64,000 nt of DNA, taken from Phaseolus vulgaris (lineage: Eukaryota > Streptophyta > Magnoliopsida > Fabales > Fabaceae). Below, piece by piece: positions 33,482 to 45,259 of the stretch. A program made the translations under genes and the position numbers. The stretch is from assembly GCF_000499845.2 (NCBI RefSeq), contig NC_023753.2:19504477-19568476 (forward strand), read 5' to 3'. Numbering within the stretch: the stretch's first letter is position 1; the number at the start of each line of letters is the position of its first letter. The notes beneath the pieces are model-generated. The model made no database searches. It saw nothing but the letters and a program-made list of their open reading frames with translations, and was not told the DNA's origin.

Positions 33482-36094
33482 ATGGCTCATACAAAATCCA
33501 CCGCGAACCTTCCTTCTTCGTCACGAAACCCTCCACCCCAAGCGCGTAGGGTTGCTCCTGGGGCAAATCCTCCATCAGCGCGTAACCCACCACGAGCATC
33601 TGGTGCTCCTTCTACCCAAGCTGAGAGGCCTGCAATTTCTCACGCCAATCCTGCTCAGGCAACTCCGCCAGTCGCCGGAGGCGCCTCCCTACCTCCAAAG
33701 GACTACAAGGAACTCTACCCTTGGGCCACCTCAACTTTGTTAAAAGAGACTTCTTCAATAAACACGGAGTTGGGCGTGCACCGACTAAGGAAAGGGGACC
33801 AATCCGAGCTCACATTCCATAAGGAGCATGACAACAAAATGGTTGTCCTGCCCTGCTTCCCGGGTGAACCGATTTGCGCGGACGATAAAGTGAACAACGA
33901 CGAGCTGTTCTGTTTTATCTACGCGACGTTCTTCAAGAAAGTGAAGATCAGACTTCCCTTTACTCGCTTCGAGAGAGAGCTGTTAACCGAGCTCGATATC
34001 GCCCCCGCCCAGCTTCATCCCAACAGCTGGGCGTTCGTAAGGGCGTTCCAAATTATGTGCGCACACTTGGGGCTACCAGCTTCAGTTGACGTTTTCCTCT
34101 TCCTGTTCGAAGCTAAGAATCCCAGAGACTGCCTCTGGATTAGCCTGAATGGGATTGCTGGGAGGTGAATCCTCTCGATCTTCCAGCAATCTTACAAAGA
34201 TTGGAAGGGAAAATTCGTGAAGGTGTGCGCAAACGATCAAGATCCCTCCCTGCTTGACGGCTTCCCCTTGTACTGGGTACACAAGGGGAACAAAGACGCC
34301 AAAGAAAGCTTTAGGAGGCCTAGAAGTCCCGACACAATAGGCGAGCTAGACAAAGATCTCTGCCTTTTCTAGAAGAGTGTAGCAGCCGCCAACATCACCT
34401 TCCCCACCGCCTCAATAATCTCCTTCGAGTTCCTCGAGGGCCAACTTGAAGCTCACATAGGTTAGCCCTTACCTCGACACCAAGGTTTTCGTTTTGTGTT
34501 GGGACTGACTTCGCATTTCTACCATCTATCATTGGGCGTCCTGTTTCTTGCGTATTGGTCTTGATTTTTAATTCATGTGCCATTTGTTTGCGTTATTCCT
34601 GCGTGCATATGCTTGTGTAACCTGTTTCTGCTTTGGGGCCTACTCATCATGTTGGGAAAAGGCAAATTAGCTGAGCTGAGGGCGATCGCCCGTTCTCACA
34701 AGCTGGCGGCGGGCTCCCAAACCGTGCCCAACTCGGTAGTGGAGATCACCGTCGCCCAAGGCAAGACTCCTCCTCAGGGTGCGACTTCTTCTGGGGTACT
34801 GCCCGCCCCTCAAAGGAAGAAACTTATCTTGAGGAAGCCCAAAAGGAAAGCCCCCCAGGTGGTTAGAGAAGAAGAAGAAGAAGAAGATGAAGAAACCACC
34901 GAGGACGGCCTCGTTACTAAGAGAAAAAGGGTAACTCCCTCTTCACCCCCTGCGCTTCCAACACCAACACCGTCTTCACCACCAGCTCCATCACCTCCAA
35001 CTCCATTACCTCTAGTCCAAGCGACGCCGCTGACCGCCGCACCCCCAGCGATCGAAAGTAGAAATCCAAACTTCATGGAGAACCCTCCAAGCGCCTCCAC
35101 ACCATTCGTGTCCGTTGGAGAGGGTCCTCCTTCCACTGCTTCCATCGCTGGGGCCACATTAAGCGAGAATGAGGGCGCTCATGACTCGCCAATTTTGATA
35201 ACTAAGTCCCCGACCTCACCACCACGCCAAGAAGCTCAACTTGCCTTACAAACTCAAGAGGGTGGTGGTGAAAGTCAGCACCAGACTCCTCCAGCAGCTC
35301 CACCAGCAACAAACTCGAGCCTCCCACCCTCCATTGAAGAGTTCATGGGGCCTTTCACAGCCAAGCTGAAGATGATGGCGGAAGATCTCCCCGCGATCGT
35401 GTCAAAAGCTGTGAAGGACGCCGTCAAGAAGCTCCAAGAAGAAAACTCAACGCTTAAGGAGTCAAACTTGATAGCACAGGCTGAGGTGGGAAAGCTCTCA
35501 TGCCACTTGACGATGGCCGAGTTGGAGCACTCGAGGCTGGAGGATTCGATGGATGCTGAGCTGAGGAGCACGCGCCGGCAAGCCTCCGCCCTTCGCCAGA
35601 AATTGCAGCTCCAAGCGCAAGAAAAGATCGAACTGGAGAGCAAGTTGGTCCTTTACAGGCTCAAGGTGACCAACTTGGAGGCTGCGATGAAGGCGAATGC
35701 GACCAAAGTAGAAAACCTCGAAAAAAGGTCGGCAGATCGGGAGGTTCTCCTTGGGAAAGTCGAGAAGGAGAGGGACGACACCAAGGCTGAGCTCGGCAAA
35801 ACTCAAGAGGAAAACACAAGGATTGCTGCAGAGCTGGCCTAGGCTCGGGAGGAAAACAAGAAAGCTGCTGAAGAGCTTGCTCGGGCTTGTGAAGAAACTG
35901 AAGGGCTGATAAAGCAAACTGACGAGCTGAATAAGCAAGCTCAAGAGCTCGAGCAAAGCTCCGCCCAAGTCCTTTCCGCTGGGTTCGACGCCGCTTTGGA
36001 GCAAGTCTCGTGCCAATATCCCGAGCTCGATCTCTCCATGGTGTCAATTTGCAACAAAGTGGTGGATGGGAAGATCGTTCCCTCTGAAGATTAG
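33482..36094 (+). pseudogene. Antisense gene of the Tat element, proline-rich coiled-coil protein
   Basis: Plus-strand gene opposite to gag-pol. Exon 1 starts at ATG 33482 (MAHTKSTANLPSSSR), has a Pro/Ala-rich head, then a globular part (LFCFIYATFFKKVKIRLPFTRFE; pieces LPFTRFERELL and LYWVHKGNKDAKESFRRP), and reaches a donor CATAG|GTTAG at 34460. Exon 2, from about 34650 (MLGKGKLAELRAIARSH), has a run of Glu, a Pro/Ser/Thr-rich linker and a long coiled coil (about 35380-36020), ending TAG 36092. This matches the 'putative gypsy-type transposon' (Transposase_28-like) proteins found antisense in Tat-lineage elements. Stops at 34166, 34370 and 35840 break it. The exon 2 acceptor is not obvious. 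Role unknown. Confidence 0.75.
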
Positions 36095-36870
36095 CTGTAT
36101 CTCCCCATCACCTCATTTGTAAAACTGTCGTCCATCTTTTGTTTGTAATTTCCGTTTAAGTGCAAACTTGTAATGACATTTCTTTATACAACTTCTTCTG
36201 CTTTTTGTACACGGTCACATTCGCGCTCAAACTTGAATAAACTGTTAATCTCATAACAATCTATCGAACTGTTAACTCAAAGTAAAATCTGAGCAACTAT
36301 CAACTCTCAAACGATGACATTTAACACAACTTGCAAACTTAAGGCAATAAGTTACTTACTAGGCAGCAGGTCTTAACTTAAACTTGTATCACAACACAGT
36401 TTACCTGATATGCCCGGCAAGGCTAGCCTTTGCGCTCGTCATCGCCTGGAATTCTTCTGATCGCCATAGGGTTCTGGCGATGTAGGCTTTCTTTGCGTTC
36501 ATCGCTTTGACTATTGTTCCCTCATTTGGGGGGTAGAGGCACCTTTCGGATCCTTCTCTACCTCTCTGAGTTTCAGAACAAAGAACTGGATACCGAGGTG
36601 TTCTCTTTGAACCTACCTTAGCTATCTCTTAAACCTCTTTCACCCTTCACGCCATACCTGAACTCGTTCAGGACGAGAACGATTTTATCTGTCGTCACAC
36701 CGCCTACAGGCGTGGAAGTTTTCTCTGGTCTTACTAAGTCAATATTGATGTTTCACTTAAAGGGGAAAAGGCGTTTTCCTTCCCTTCCCGCCGTTTAAGG
36801 TCACGAACACCCCTGATTTTTCAGTTCATCTTGCCTGAACTCACTCTGAGGTGAGAATGTCTTTTTCTCG
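36095..36870. other. Non-coding Tat internal region
   Basis: Sequence between the antisense gene and the minisatellite. It contains short repeats of GGCGAT-type words and CTGAACTCG motifs that grade into the 37-bp array. No coding frame supported. Confidence 0.5.
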
Positions 36871-37290
36871 CCTGAACTCGCTCGACGGCGAGAAGGACTT
36901 TACCTTGCCTGAACTCGCTCGACGGCGAGAAGGACTTTATCTTGCCTGAACTCACTCGACGGCGAGAAGGACTTTATCTGGCCTGAACTCGCTCAACGGC
37001 GAGAAGGACTTTATCTGGTGCCTCAACTTGCCCAGGGTGTACATCTCCTCCCCCCTGGATGCACTGAGGACTTTTTCTCTTTCTCGCCTGCACTCGCTCG
37101 AGGGCGAGGAGGTCTTTTACTCTTTCTCGCCTGCACTCGCTCGACGGCGAGGAGGTCTTTTTCTTCTCTTGCCTCCAAACGCACGAGAGCGCTGAGGTCT
37201 TTGGTCGTCGCTGGTGCCTCCGATCGCCGAAAGACGATGAGGACTTTAAAACTTTAACTGATGCCGCCAATCGCCGAAAAGGGATGGGGA
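36871..37290. repeat. 37-bp minisatellite with diverged flank, inside the Tat element
   Basis: Units start at 36871, 36908, 36945 and 36982 with CCTGAACTCGCTCGACGGCG and continue AGAAGGACTTTATCT; the period is exactly 37 bp. Longer, diverged units follow to about 37290 (CGCCTGCACTCGCTCGACGG). The array separates the integrase end from the antisense gene. Confidence 0.88.
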
Positions 37291-37545
37291 CTTTAAAACT
37301 TTTTCTTAGAAAGCATGCAACATAACTTTAAACTTGCCTTGAATCACGTACGAGTGATAAGGTCTTTTTTCTAAAACTTTCAAAACAACAAGCATGCAAT
37401 CTTAGAAGCTTTAAATTCTTTGAAAACTCTTCTTTATTGGGTGGCCTCATTAAAAACCCTCCTTAGGGAAAAAAGAGTGCCCCCTTCAAACTGTTTTAAT
37501 AGAAAGCTTGCAAATCTCTTCATGTTCGTTTTTACTTACAAAGCT

Positions 37546-40500
37546 TTAACTGTAATATAACTTGAGGTGTGTGGCGTTCCAAGTGCGAGGAATCGCCCCT
37601 CCTTCCAACGTCTCTAAGCGGTAGGCGCCGTTCCCGAGCACCTCGGTTATTCTGAACGGTCCTGTCCACTTAGGCGATAACTTGTTTTCCATCTCGTACT
37701 GGTGGGCCTTCCTCATCACCAGGTCGCCCTCTCTAAACTGCCTTGGCATCACCTTCGAGTTGTACCTTCGCTCAATCCTCCTCTTCACTGCCTCAGATTT
37801 TACCCTTGTCTCCTCCCTGACCTCATCCAGCAAATCCAGATTTAACCTTCTTTCTTCGTTCGAGTCTTTCGCCACGAAATTCTGAAATTTCGGCGAGCTC
37901 TCCTCGATTTCCACCGGAATCATTGCATCACATCCATAGACCAAGCTGAACGGGGTCTCGTGGGTTCCTGACTGCTCGGTGGTATGGTACGCCCAAACTA
38001 TGCGGGGTACCTCCTTGGCCCACGATCCCTTAGCTTTTTCCAGCCTTCACTTCAAACCCCTCAGCAACACCCGATTAGCGGACTCTACTTGGCCATTTGT
38101 CTGAGGGTGCTCGACGGATGCAAACACCTGCTGAATCCCCACCTCCTCGCACAACTTCTTCAGTAGGTGACTTGCAAACTGAGTCCCATTGTCCGACACC
38201 AGGCGCTTAGGCACACCAAACCGGCACACGATGTTCTTCCATACAAAGCTCTCAATCTTGTGTGCGGTGATCTGGGCCACTGGTTCTGCTTCGATCCACT
38301 TGGTGAAGTATTCAATCGCCACCACCAAGTACTTCATCTGCCTGATCGCCAATGGGAAAGGTCCCAGAATGTCAATTCCCCACGTATGAAACGGCCAAGG
38401 GTCGTAAATTGACTTTAACTCTTCTGGAGGCGCTTTGTGCCAATCGGCGTGCTGCTGACATTGCTTGCAGCACTGTGCATACTTCTTGCAGTCCTCCCTC
38501 ATCGTTGGCCAGTAATAACCTGCACGGAGAGTTCTTGCAGCCAGAGCTCGACCCCCGACATGACTTCCACATATCCCTTCATGGAGCTCGGCCATGATTC
38601 TAGTGCATTTTTCTCCGTGCACACATTCTAGGAGTGGGTGTGTGAACCCAAACCTATACAGCTCGGCATCTATCATGGTGAACTTGCTGGAGTTCTTCTT
38701 TATCTTCCTAGCCTCCGTCGGATCCAGCGGGAGAAGGCCATCTGCCAGGCAGCGCTGGTACTGTGTTATCCATGTGTCTGGCTCATGCGTAGCGCAGACC
38801 TGCGTCATGTTCACCCTCTCCCCCCGACATGCTCTTATTCTCGGCGATCTTAAAGTCTCCTGGGTCAAGGACCTGTGACTCCTCGCCGCTTTCTCAGTCG
38901 ACTTGCTTATCTGAAGAACCAGGTGGTCTGCCACAAATGCTCTAGGCGTCTTCAGAGTTTCTTGGATCACTGTCCTCTGCCTACCCCCCTTGCCTGAACT
39001 GGCGAGCTTAGCTAGCAAGTCTGCTCGGGCATTCTACTCTTTGGGCACATGCACCACTTCAAACGAGACAAAGGAACTCTTCAACTCCTGCACATACTCC
39101 AAGTAAGCCGCCATTTGTGGATCCTTGGCCTGGAACTCGCCTGTTACTTGTCCCGTGACTAATAACGAGTCACTCTTAGCCATCAGCACCCTAGCCCCCA
39201 TCTCCTTGGCCAGCAAGATTCCGACGATCAACGCTTTATATTCTGCTTGATTGTTGTTGGCTTTGAAGGCAAACCTCAGGGACTGTTCTATCAGCACGCC
39301 GTTGGGCCCTTCTAGAATGACTCCAGCACTGCTACCCTGCTGGTTTGACGATCCGTCCACCGAGAGCACCCAACGAAAATCATCCCCTTCGACTCGTGCT
39401 GCTTATGACAAGAGCTCGACCACAAAATCAGCGAAAATCTGCCCCTTAATCGGACCTCGGGGCTCATATTTGATGTCAAACTCCGACAGCTCCACCGCCC
39501 ACTTCACCATTCTCCCAGCTACATCAGGCTTCTTAAGGACTTTCTGGATGGGCAAGTCGTTCATCACCAGCACTGTAAAACTGTGAAAATAGTGGCGCAA
39601 CCTCCTCGCCGAAAACACTACAGCCAATGCAGCTTTCTCCAAGGCCTGATACCTCACCTCTGGGCCTTGCAACACCTTACTGATGAAATAAATAGGCTTC
39701 TGAGCCTGGTCTTGATCTTGGGCGAGCACCGCACTCACCGCCCTCTCAGTCACAGCAAAATACAACCTGAGAGGGGTTCCTACCAAGGGTTTACACAAAA
39801 CCGGCGGGCTCGCCAAGTACTCTTTAAGCTTCACGAAGGCTTCTTCACACTCCTTCGACCAAACAAACTTGTTGTTTCGCCTCAAACATTGGAAATACGG
39901 ATGGCCTTTCTCTCCGCTAGCTGATACGAAACGAGATAGGGCGGCCATCCGACCTGTAAGTTGCTGCACCTCCTTCACGGTAGCCGGGCTCCTCATCGCC
40001 AATATGGCAGCACACTTATCCGGATTTGCCTCTATTCCTCTTTCAGTTAAGAGGAATCCCAAGAACTTCCCTGCCTCCACGCCAAAAATGCACTTCTCGG
40101 GGTTCAGCTTTAATTTGAACTTGGCGATTGTGGTGAACAACTCCTCCAGATCCGAAACGTGCTTGCTCTTTTCTGGCGAGGTCACGACTATATCATCTAC
40201 GTACGCTTGCACATTCCTTCCCAGCATTGGTGCAAGTACCTTATCCATCAATCTTTGGTACGTGGCCCCCGCATTCTTCAGCCCAAAGAGCATCACCTTG
40301 TAACAGTAGCACGACCTCTGAGTCATGAAGGCAGTTTTCTCTTCATCCATAGGATGCATCTTTATCTGGTTATACCCCGAGAAGGTGTCCAGAAAGCTCA
40401 GCAACTTGCACCCTGCTGCACTGTCGACCAGGGCATCTATGCTTGGCAAAGGGTACGAATCCTTTGGGCAAACCTTGTTCAGGTCAGTGAAGTCGACGCA

Positions 40501-42948
40501 CATGCGCCACTTCCCATTGCTCTTCTTCACCAGTACGACATTAGCCAACCACTCAGGGTACTGGACCTCCTTGATATGGCCTGCGGCGAGGAGCTTCTGT
40601 GTTTCATCCCTGATCGCCTGCCTCCTCTCCTCGTTAAATTTCCTTCTTCTCTGCCGCACTGGTCTAACTTGTGTGTCCATTGCCAAATGGTGACACAAGA
40701 AATCGGGGTCAATCCCCGGCATGTCTGAAGCAGACCATGCAAAAGCATCCAGATGTCGTTCTATCACCTTGGCGATCTGGTCTTGGAGCCCAGCCTCCAA
40801 AGATCTTCCCAGCTTGAAGACCTTTCCCCTGATCTCCCTTTCGAGCCATTCCTCGACGGGTTTGGGTCTGGTTTCCCTGGCGATCACCGCCCTGGCGATT
40901 CCCAATTCCCTCGCTTCCTCTGGGTGGTTCCTCCCCTCTTCTTCCTGTCTGCTGCTCTCTCCCTCAACCTCAGCATCCACCATGGTGACATCGCCTCCGG
41001 CGGCCACTTCCATCGCCGCATCAACAACTCGCCATTCCGTTGGCTGGGGCTTCACACCGGGAGGCGGCGTCGTGGTGATGTAACTTATTGACCTCTTATT
41101 CTTGAGGCTATTCTCATAACACTTCTTTGCCTCCTTCTGGTCAGATCTGATGGTGATCACCACCCCCTCCATCGATGGTAACTTAACCTTCATGTGCCTG
41201 GTTGAGGGCACAACTCCTATTCTGTTGAGGGTTGGTCTCCCCAACAGAATGTTATATGCTGAGGGGGCATTCACAATGAGGTACTTGATTTTCTCCGTCC
41301 TCGAGGCCACCTCATTCGTGAACGTTGTTCTTAGCTCGATGTACCCCCTGACCTCCACCTGATCGCCAGCGAAACCATACAAACACCCTCCATAGGGTCT
41401 TAGCTGGTCAAGGGGTAGTTGCAACTGTGTGAAAGTCGGCCAGAACATTACATCCGCCGAGCTTCCTTGGTCCACCAGTACCCGGTGGACCTTCCTTCCC
41501 GCCGTGACAAACGAGATAACTATGGGATCGTTATCGTGAGGCACAACATCCCTAAGATCCTCCTTTGTGAACGTGATGTCCACATCTGGCGAGTGATCCT
41601 TGAACAAATCCACCATCATCACAGACCTTGCGTATTTCTTTCTCTATGACGCAGTGCATGCACCACCCGAGAATCCTCCCGCGATGGTGTGGATCTCGCC
41701 ATGAGTGGGCATCTCGTGCTGCTAAGCCTCCCCACCCGCCGGCTGGGAGCTCGACGCACCTCCCGTCCTCTTGTCCAGCAGGTAATCGTTCAAAAACCCG
41801 CTCTTAACCAGATCGTCGTGCTGGTATCCCAGGGCCAAACACGAATCCACTGTGTGACCAAAACTCTGGTGGAACTCACACCAGGCGTTTGGTTTTGGTC
41901 CTAACACCTTGTCGCCCACTTTCTTAGGTGCCTTAAGCCTGGCTGCTATGTTGGGAATGGCGATCAGATCCGCCAACCCCATGACAAACTTGTACTTTGG
42001 TGGGCGATTATATTCCCTGGGGCGTCCTGGGCCCCTTCCCTTATTCTTCCTCGGATCATAAGGATGGCGAGTCCTTTGATCCTTCTTGGCCGCCATCGTC
42101 TCCAGCACCCTCTGCGGCTGGATTCTAGTCTGGGCACGTGGCCTAGCAGGGGCCACGCTCCCTCTCTTCTCGGCGACCTCACTCTCATCGGCGATGTGGG
42201 CCACCGCAAGTCGCCTAACTTCAGCAAACGTGGCGAGGTGAGCTCTAATCAGCGCCTCACAGAAAGGTCCCGGCAGCACGCCCTTTTTGAAAGCATATAC
42301 CAGCATCTCCTCGTCTTTAGCAGGCGAGCGGACCATTTGTGCTCCAAAACGATTCAAATAGTCCCTGAGGGACTCTCTCTGGTATTGCCTGATGTCGAAC
42401 AGGTCATAAGACACCCTAGGTGGCGCCTTGTTCACAATGTACTGCTCGACAAAAAGCTTCGAGAACTGCTGGAAATTGGTTATGTGACCTGTAGGCAAGC
42501 TCACAAACCATTCCAGCGCTGTTCCCTGGAGCGTGCTCACAAACATCTTGCAATATACAACATCCGAGCATCCTGACAGCATCATCTGCGTGTGGAACAT
42601 AATGAGATGTGCCTCAGGGTCCTCCACGCCGGTGAAAGAAGCTTTCACAGGTACTACGCTCGCAGGGATAGGCGTGTCCGTGATGGCCTGAGCGAACGAC
42701 ATTGGGAAAACGCGTGGTGGTGACGACGACGCGACCTCTTCAACAACTGGGCGTCCTCTCTGCTCCTGAAGAGCTTGACGCAACTCCTCAGTTACTTTGC
42801 TGAGCTCTTCGTTCCTAGCCTGAGAGGCGACCAGGTCTTCATGCATCTTCGCTTGCTCTATGCGCGACGCCTCCACATTCGCCTGCAGCGCACGCATGAT
42901 CTCCATCATTTGCGCCATGGTCATGGCGCCTTCTGTAGCAATTGGCAC
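37546..42948 (-). pseudogene. Tat gag-pol, single frame with five in-frame stops
   Basis: One frame runs from ATG 42948 (MPIATEGAMTMAQMMEIM) to TGA/TAA-type termination at 37546. Gag has GTALEWFVSLP and a C-x-x-H...H...C knuckle (WCEFHQSFGHTVDSC). Protease has VDQGSSADV. RT has FSGYNQIKMHP and intact YVDD. A degenerate RNase H is followed by an archaeal-type one (39369-39034) with SVDGSSN, QAEYKAL and KSDSLLV. Integrase (39018-38047) has the HHCC finger, WGIDILGP, SDNGTQF and QTNGQVESANR, so D-D-E is intact. The C-terminal part (37944-37546) follows. Stops lie at 41722 (TAG), 41644 (TAG), 39403 (TAA), 39034 (TAG) and 38047 (TGA), all in the same frame. The first may be natural gag-pol separation; the rest look like decay. 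Confidence 0.92.
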
Positions 42949-43507
42949 AACGGGACTTGAACGGTTTGAACGACTTGAACGGGACTTGAAAACTCAGCAA
43001 ACCACACTCCAACGAACAAAACCTTCTCCAGCAAACGATCGATCCAGCAATCAACCGGTCTGAACCTACCAAACTCCCAAGAACTTCCAAAAACGCAAAC
43101 ACAACAGCACGCCGATAGATTCGGACGTCGAAACCTTCGCAGAAACTTGCAATCTCACCACGAACCTACCGCTCCTCTAGCAAACTTCCGATTCACCAAC
43201 CAGAAACGCAAACGAACGGAAAAAGCTCTGAATCAACCAATTGAAAACCGCGCAAACAGCAAGAAACTTCAAGAAACCGATTCAAAGCTCGAACGAACGG
43301 TGGAAAACTTCAGACTATCGATTAAAACCCTAACGAACGGCAGAAAACTCGAATTCACCGAACAAAAACTCGAACGAACGGTGGAAAACTCGAAATCACA
43401 GAACAAAAGCTCGAACGAACGGTGGAAAATGGTTGCACCAGCACACAACCACACAGAAACTACAGAAACTTCAAGAACTCACGCTGTGGATGGGGACAGG
43501 TTTTACA

Positions 43508-43529
43508 CGGCCCCACGGTGGGTGCCTGA
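43508..43529 (-). promoter_or_regulatory. Primer-binding region of the Tat element
   Basis: On the sense strand the 5' LTR end GGATCA is followed by TCAGGCACCCACCGTGGGGC. It closely parallels TGGCGCCCACTGTGGGGC in the gypsy fragment at 53656. The tRNA is not identified. Confidence 0.6.
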
Positions 43530-44476
43530 TGATCCTGCCTGTTGACCAGAATGCAAGAGTCTTGCCACGTCAAAGGTATCTTCTTCTGGATCGGCTTTGC
43601 ACCACGCTAGCTTCCGTCCTTCACACCTCGATTCACCTCAAGAACCTGCAAAAGACAGAGTGGCGCCGCTGCGGCCGATCGCGCTCCGACGCTCAAGTCA
43701 GTGACGGAAACACCAAAACTCTAAGAGAGAAAAGCTAGAAACTCTAGGAACCGTGCAAAAACTCTCTCAGCGTACTCAAGTATTCTCAAAGCGTAAAGAA
43801 GTGTTCTAACGCGCGTACCTCAGAATCTGTTAAGAGTTCCTTATATACCTGTGCATTTTCTCTCTCCTGACGGTTACACCTCTGGACACGTGGCTCGCAT
43901 CCAGCTGTACACGTGTCACCATCTGGAACGTCTTCTGCTTGAGCGCCACTTCTACTCTTCAGGCTGTTTGACTAAGTTACTCAGGTGAGGAGCAACTCGG
44001 TGCATAGCTGCCTTGTTACGCGATCTCTTCTAATGGCGAGCACGGGTGCCACCATGCACACCTTCTCTGTGGTCTCGCCTGCCGCTATCACGATCTGCAT
44101 TACTTGCTCATCGTGCATGTTCTGGTAAACTTGTTCCCTGGCCTCAACCTCTGGCTAGGGAATGATCATCTGATAACTTCATCTTTCATGCTCGTGCCCT
44201 TTGAAGGCCTCGAGCAAGCTTTCCTGATCTTTCGGCGATGTCCCCCTCTCGGCGATCTCTGATCACTTGGTCGCCTAAGCTCACATACGGCGACTACAAT
44301 ACCAGCCTGGTGACCGCCGGTTTAGATACGCTAGAGATCGGAGCACGCCAACTTAACGATTGGCGACTATACGAACTTCCCGATGTCCTTCCCTTCCGTC
44401 AGCCAGGTGTTCCGCTCAACACGCCTATATTACCACTTGCTGCCACGTCATCACTCCCGACTACCTGGTCGGTACA
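43530..44476 (-). repeat. 5' LTR of the Tat element
   Basis: 947 bp, the same length as the 3' LTR, with a sense TATATAAGG box at about 43848-43840. It ends at 44476 (plus-strand GGTCGGTACA), followed by target duplication GCATC. Confidence 0.92.
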
Positions 44477-44866
44477 GCATCATATGCCATTAATGAAACT
44501 TATATTTTTGTTCTTAAAACATTTGCATAATTGTCTACAAATGGTGCATTTTTCCTCATGTAGTTAATTCCATTTTTATTAAAGATTGTTAATGCTCATA
44601 ATGTTTACTTTAATCACTAGAGTTTTTAAATACTCTGAACCGTATTTAAGATATTTTTGGAATCTTTTACCTTCAGAGTAGTTTTGGCAGTACTACGGCC
44701 TTAATTCCAACACACACTTGACCAGGTTAAATGAAAATAAAAGTGAATTATATCTTCACATATACACTAACTTTACATTTGTTTGAAAATCTGTTTATCA
44801 TAAACATTATATGAAAGACTTGTATAAATTTTAAATTAACAAAAAAGTTGTTTGCAATTTTATGAA

Positions 44867-45198
44867 GATTGTTTCTTCCTATACCTCCATAGTTCTTCTG
44901 CCACCCCCATACAAAACGTGAAAATACCTTTTTATCCTTCTTGTGTCACCCCATAGAATAACTTCCGGATTATGTAATCCGGACACGCATTTGAAAAAAG
45001 ACTTCTGGATTACATAATACGAAAACTAATTATGCATCTTAAAAAGGCTTCTGGATTATGTAATTCAGAAACTAATTACGACTTTGAAAAAGGACTTCCG
45101 GATTTCGTAATCCGGAATATTTTAGAGGGGTATTTTTGGAAATATAAAAATTTATGGAGGTGAGAGAAGAATATATGGAGGTGCAGGAAGAAACAACC
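44867..45198. mobile_element. Mutator-like MITE, 332 bp, with 9-bp target duplication
   Basis: Terminal inverted repeats of about 60 bp begin GATTGTTTCTTCCTATACC on the left and, on the other strand, GGTTGTTTCTTCCTGCACC on the right. The flanks carry an exact 9-bp repeat TTTTATGAA (44858-44866; 45199-45207), the target-site length of Mutator-like elements. The interior holds palindromes on the theme CCGGATTATGTAATCCGG near 44958-44980, 45010, 45050 and 45100. No coding capacity, so non-autonomous. Confidence 0.85.
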
Positions 45199-45259
45199 TT
45201 TTATGAAACCTACAGTAACAGTACCTTCATATTTTACTAAAAGAACCACTATGATTGTA

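Larger units (their letters stand above)
31932..44476 (-). mobile_element. Tat-lineage Ty3/gypsy element, 12.5 kb, with antisense gene
   Basis: Two 947-bp LTRs (31932-32878; 43530-44476) are flanked by an exact GCATC target duplication (31927-31931; 44477-44481). Reading the minus strand: 5' LTR, primer site, gag (42948), protease, RT, RNase H, a second archaeal-type RNase H, integrase (to 37546), a 37-bp minisatellite, an oppositely oriented spliced gene (33482-36094 on plus), a G-rich polypurine tract and the 3' LTR. Large size, two RNase H domains and extra ORFs are established traits of the Tat (Retand/Ogre-like) lineage. By eye the LTRs differ at about 18 of 947 positions (about 2%), so the insertion is fairly recent. 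Confidence 0.93.

Noticed and set aside
34810..36047. Minus-strand frames of 115, 122, 128 and 172 codons opposite the Tat antisense gene
   Set aside because: They are shadows of the Pro-rich and coiled-coil coding sequence on the plus strand, giving Ser/Gly- and Leu-rich nonsense.
36871..37290. Possible CRISPR-like array
   Set aside because: The 37-bp units are contiguous, with no unique spacers, in a plant retroelement. It is a minisatellite.
38352..41362. Many plus-strand open frames over the Tat pol region
   Set aside because: Antisense shadows of the conserved RT, RNase H and integrase frame.
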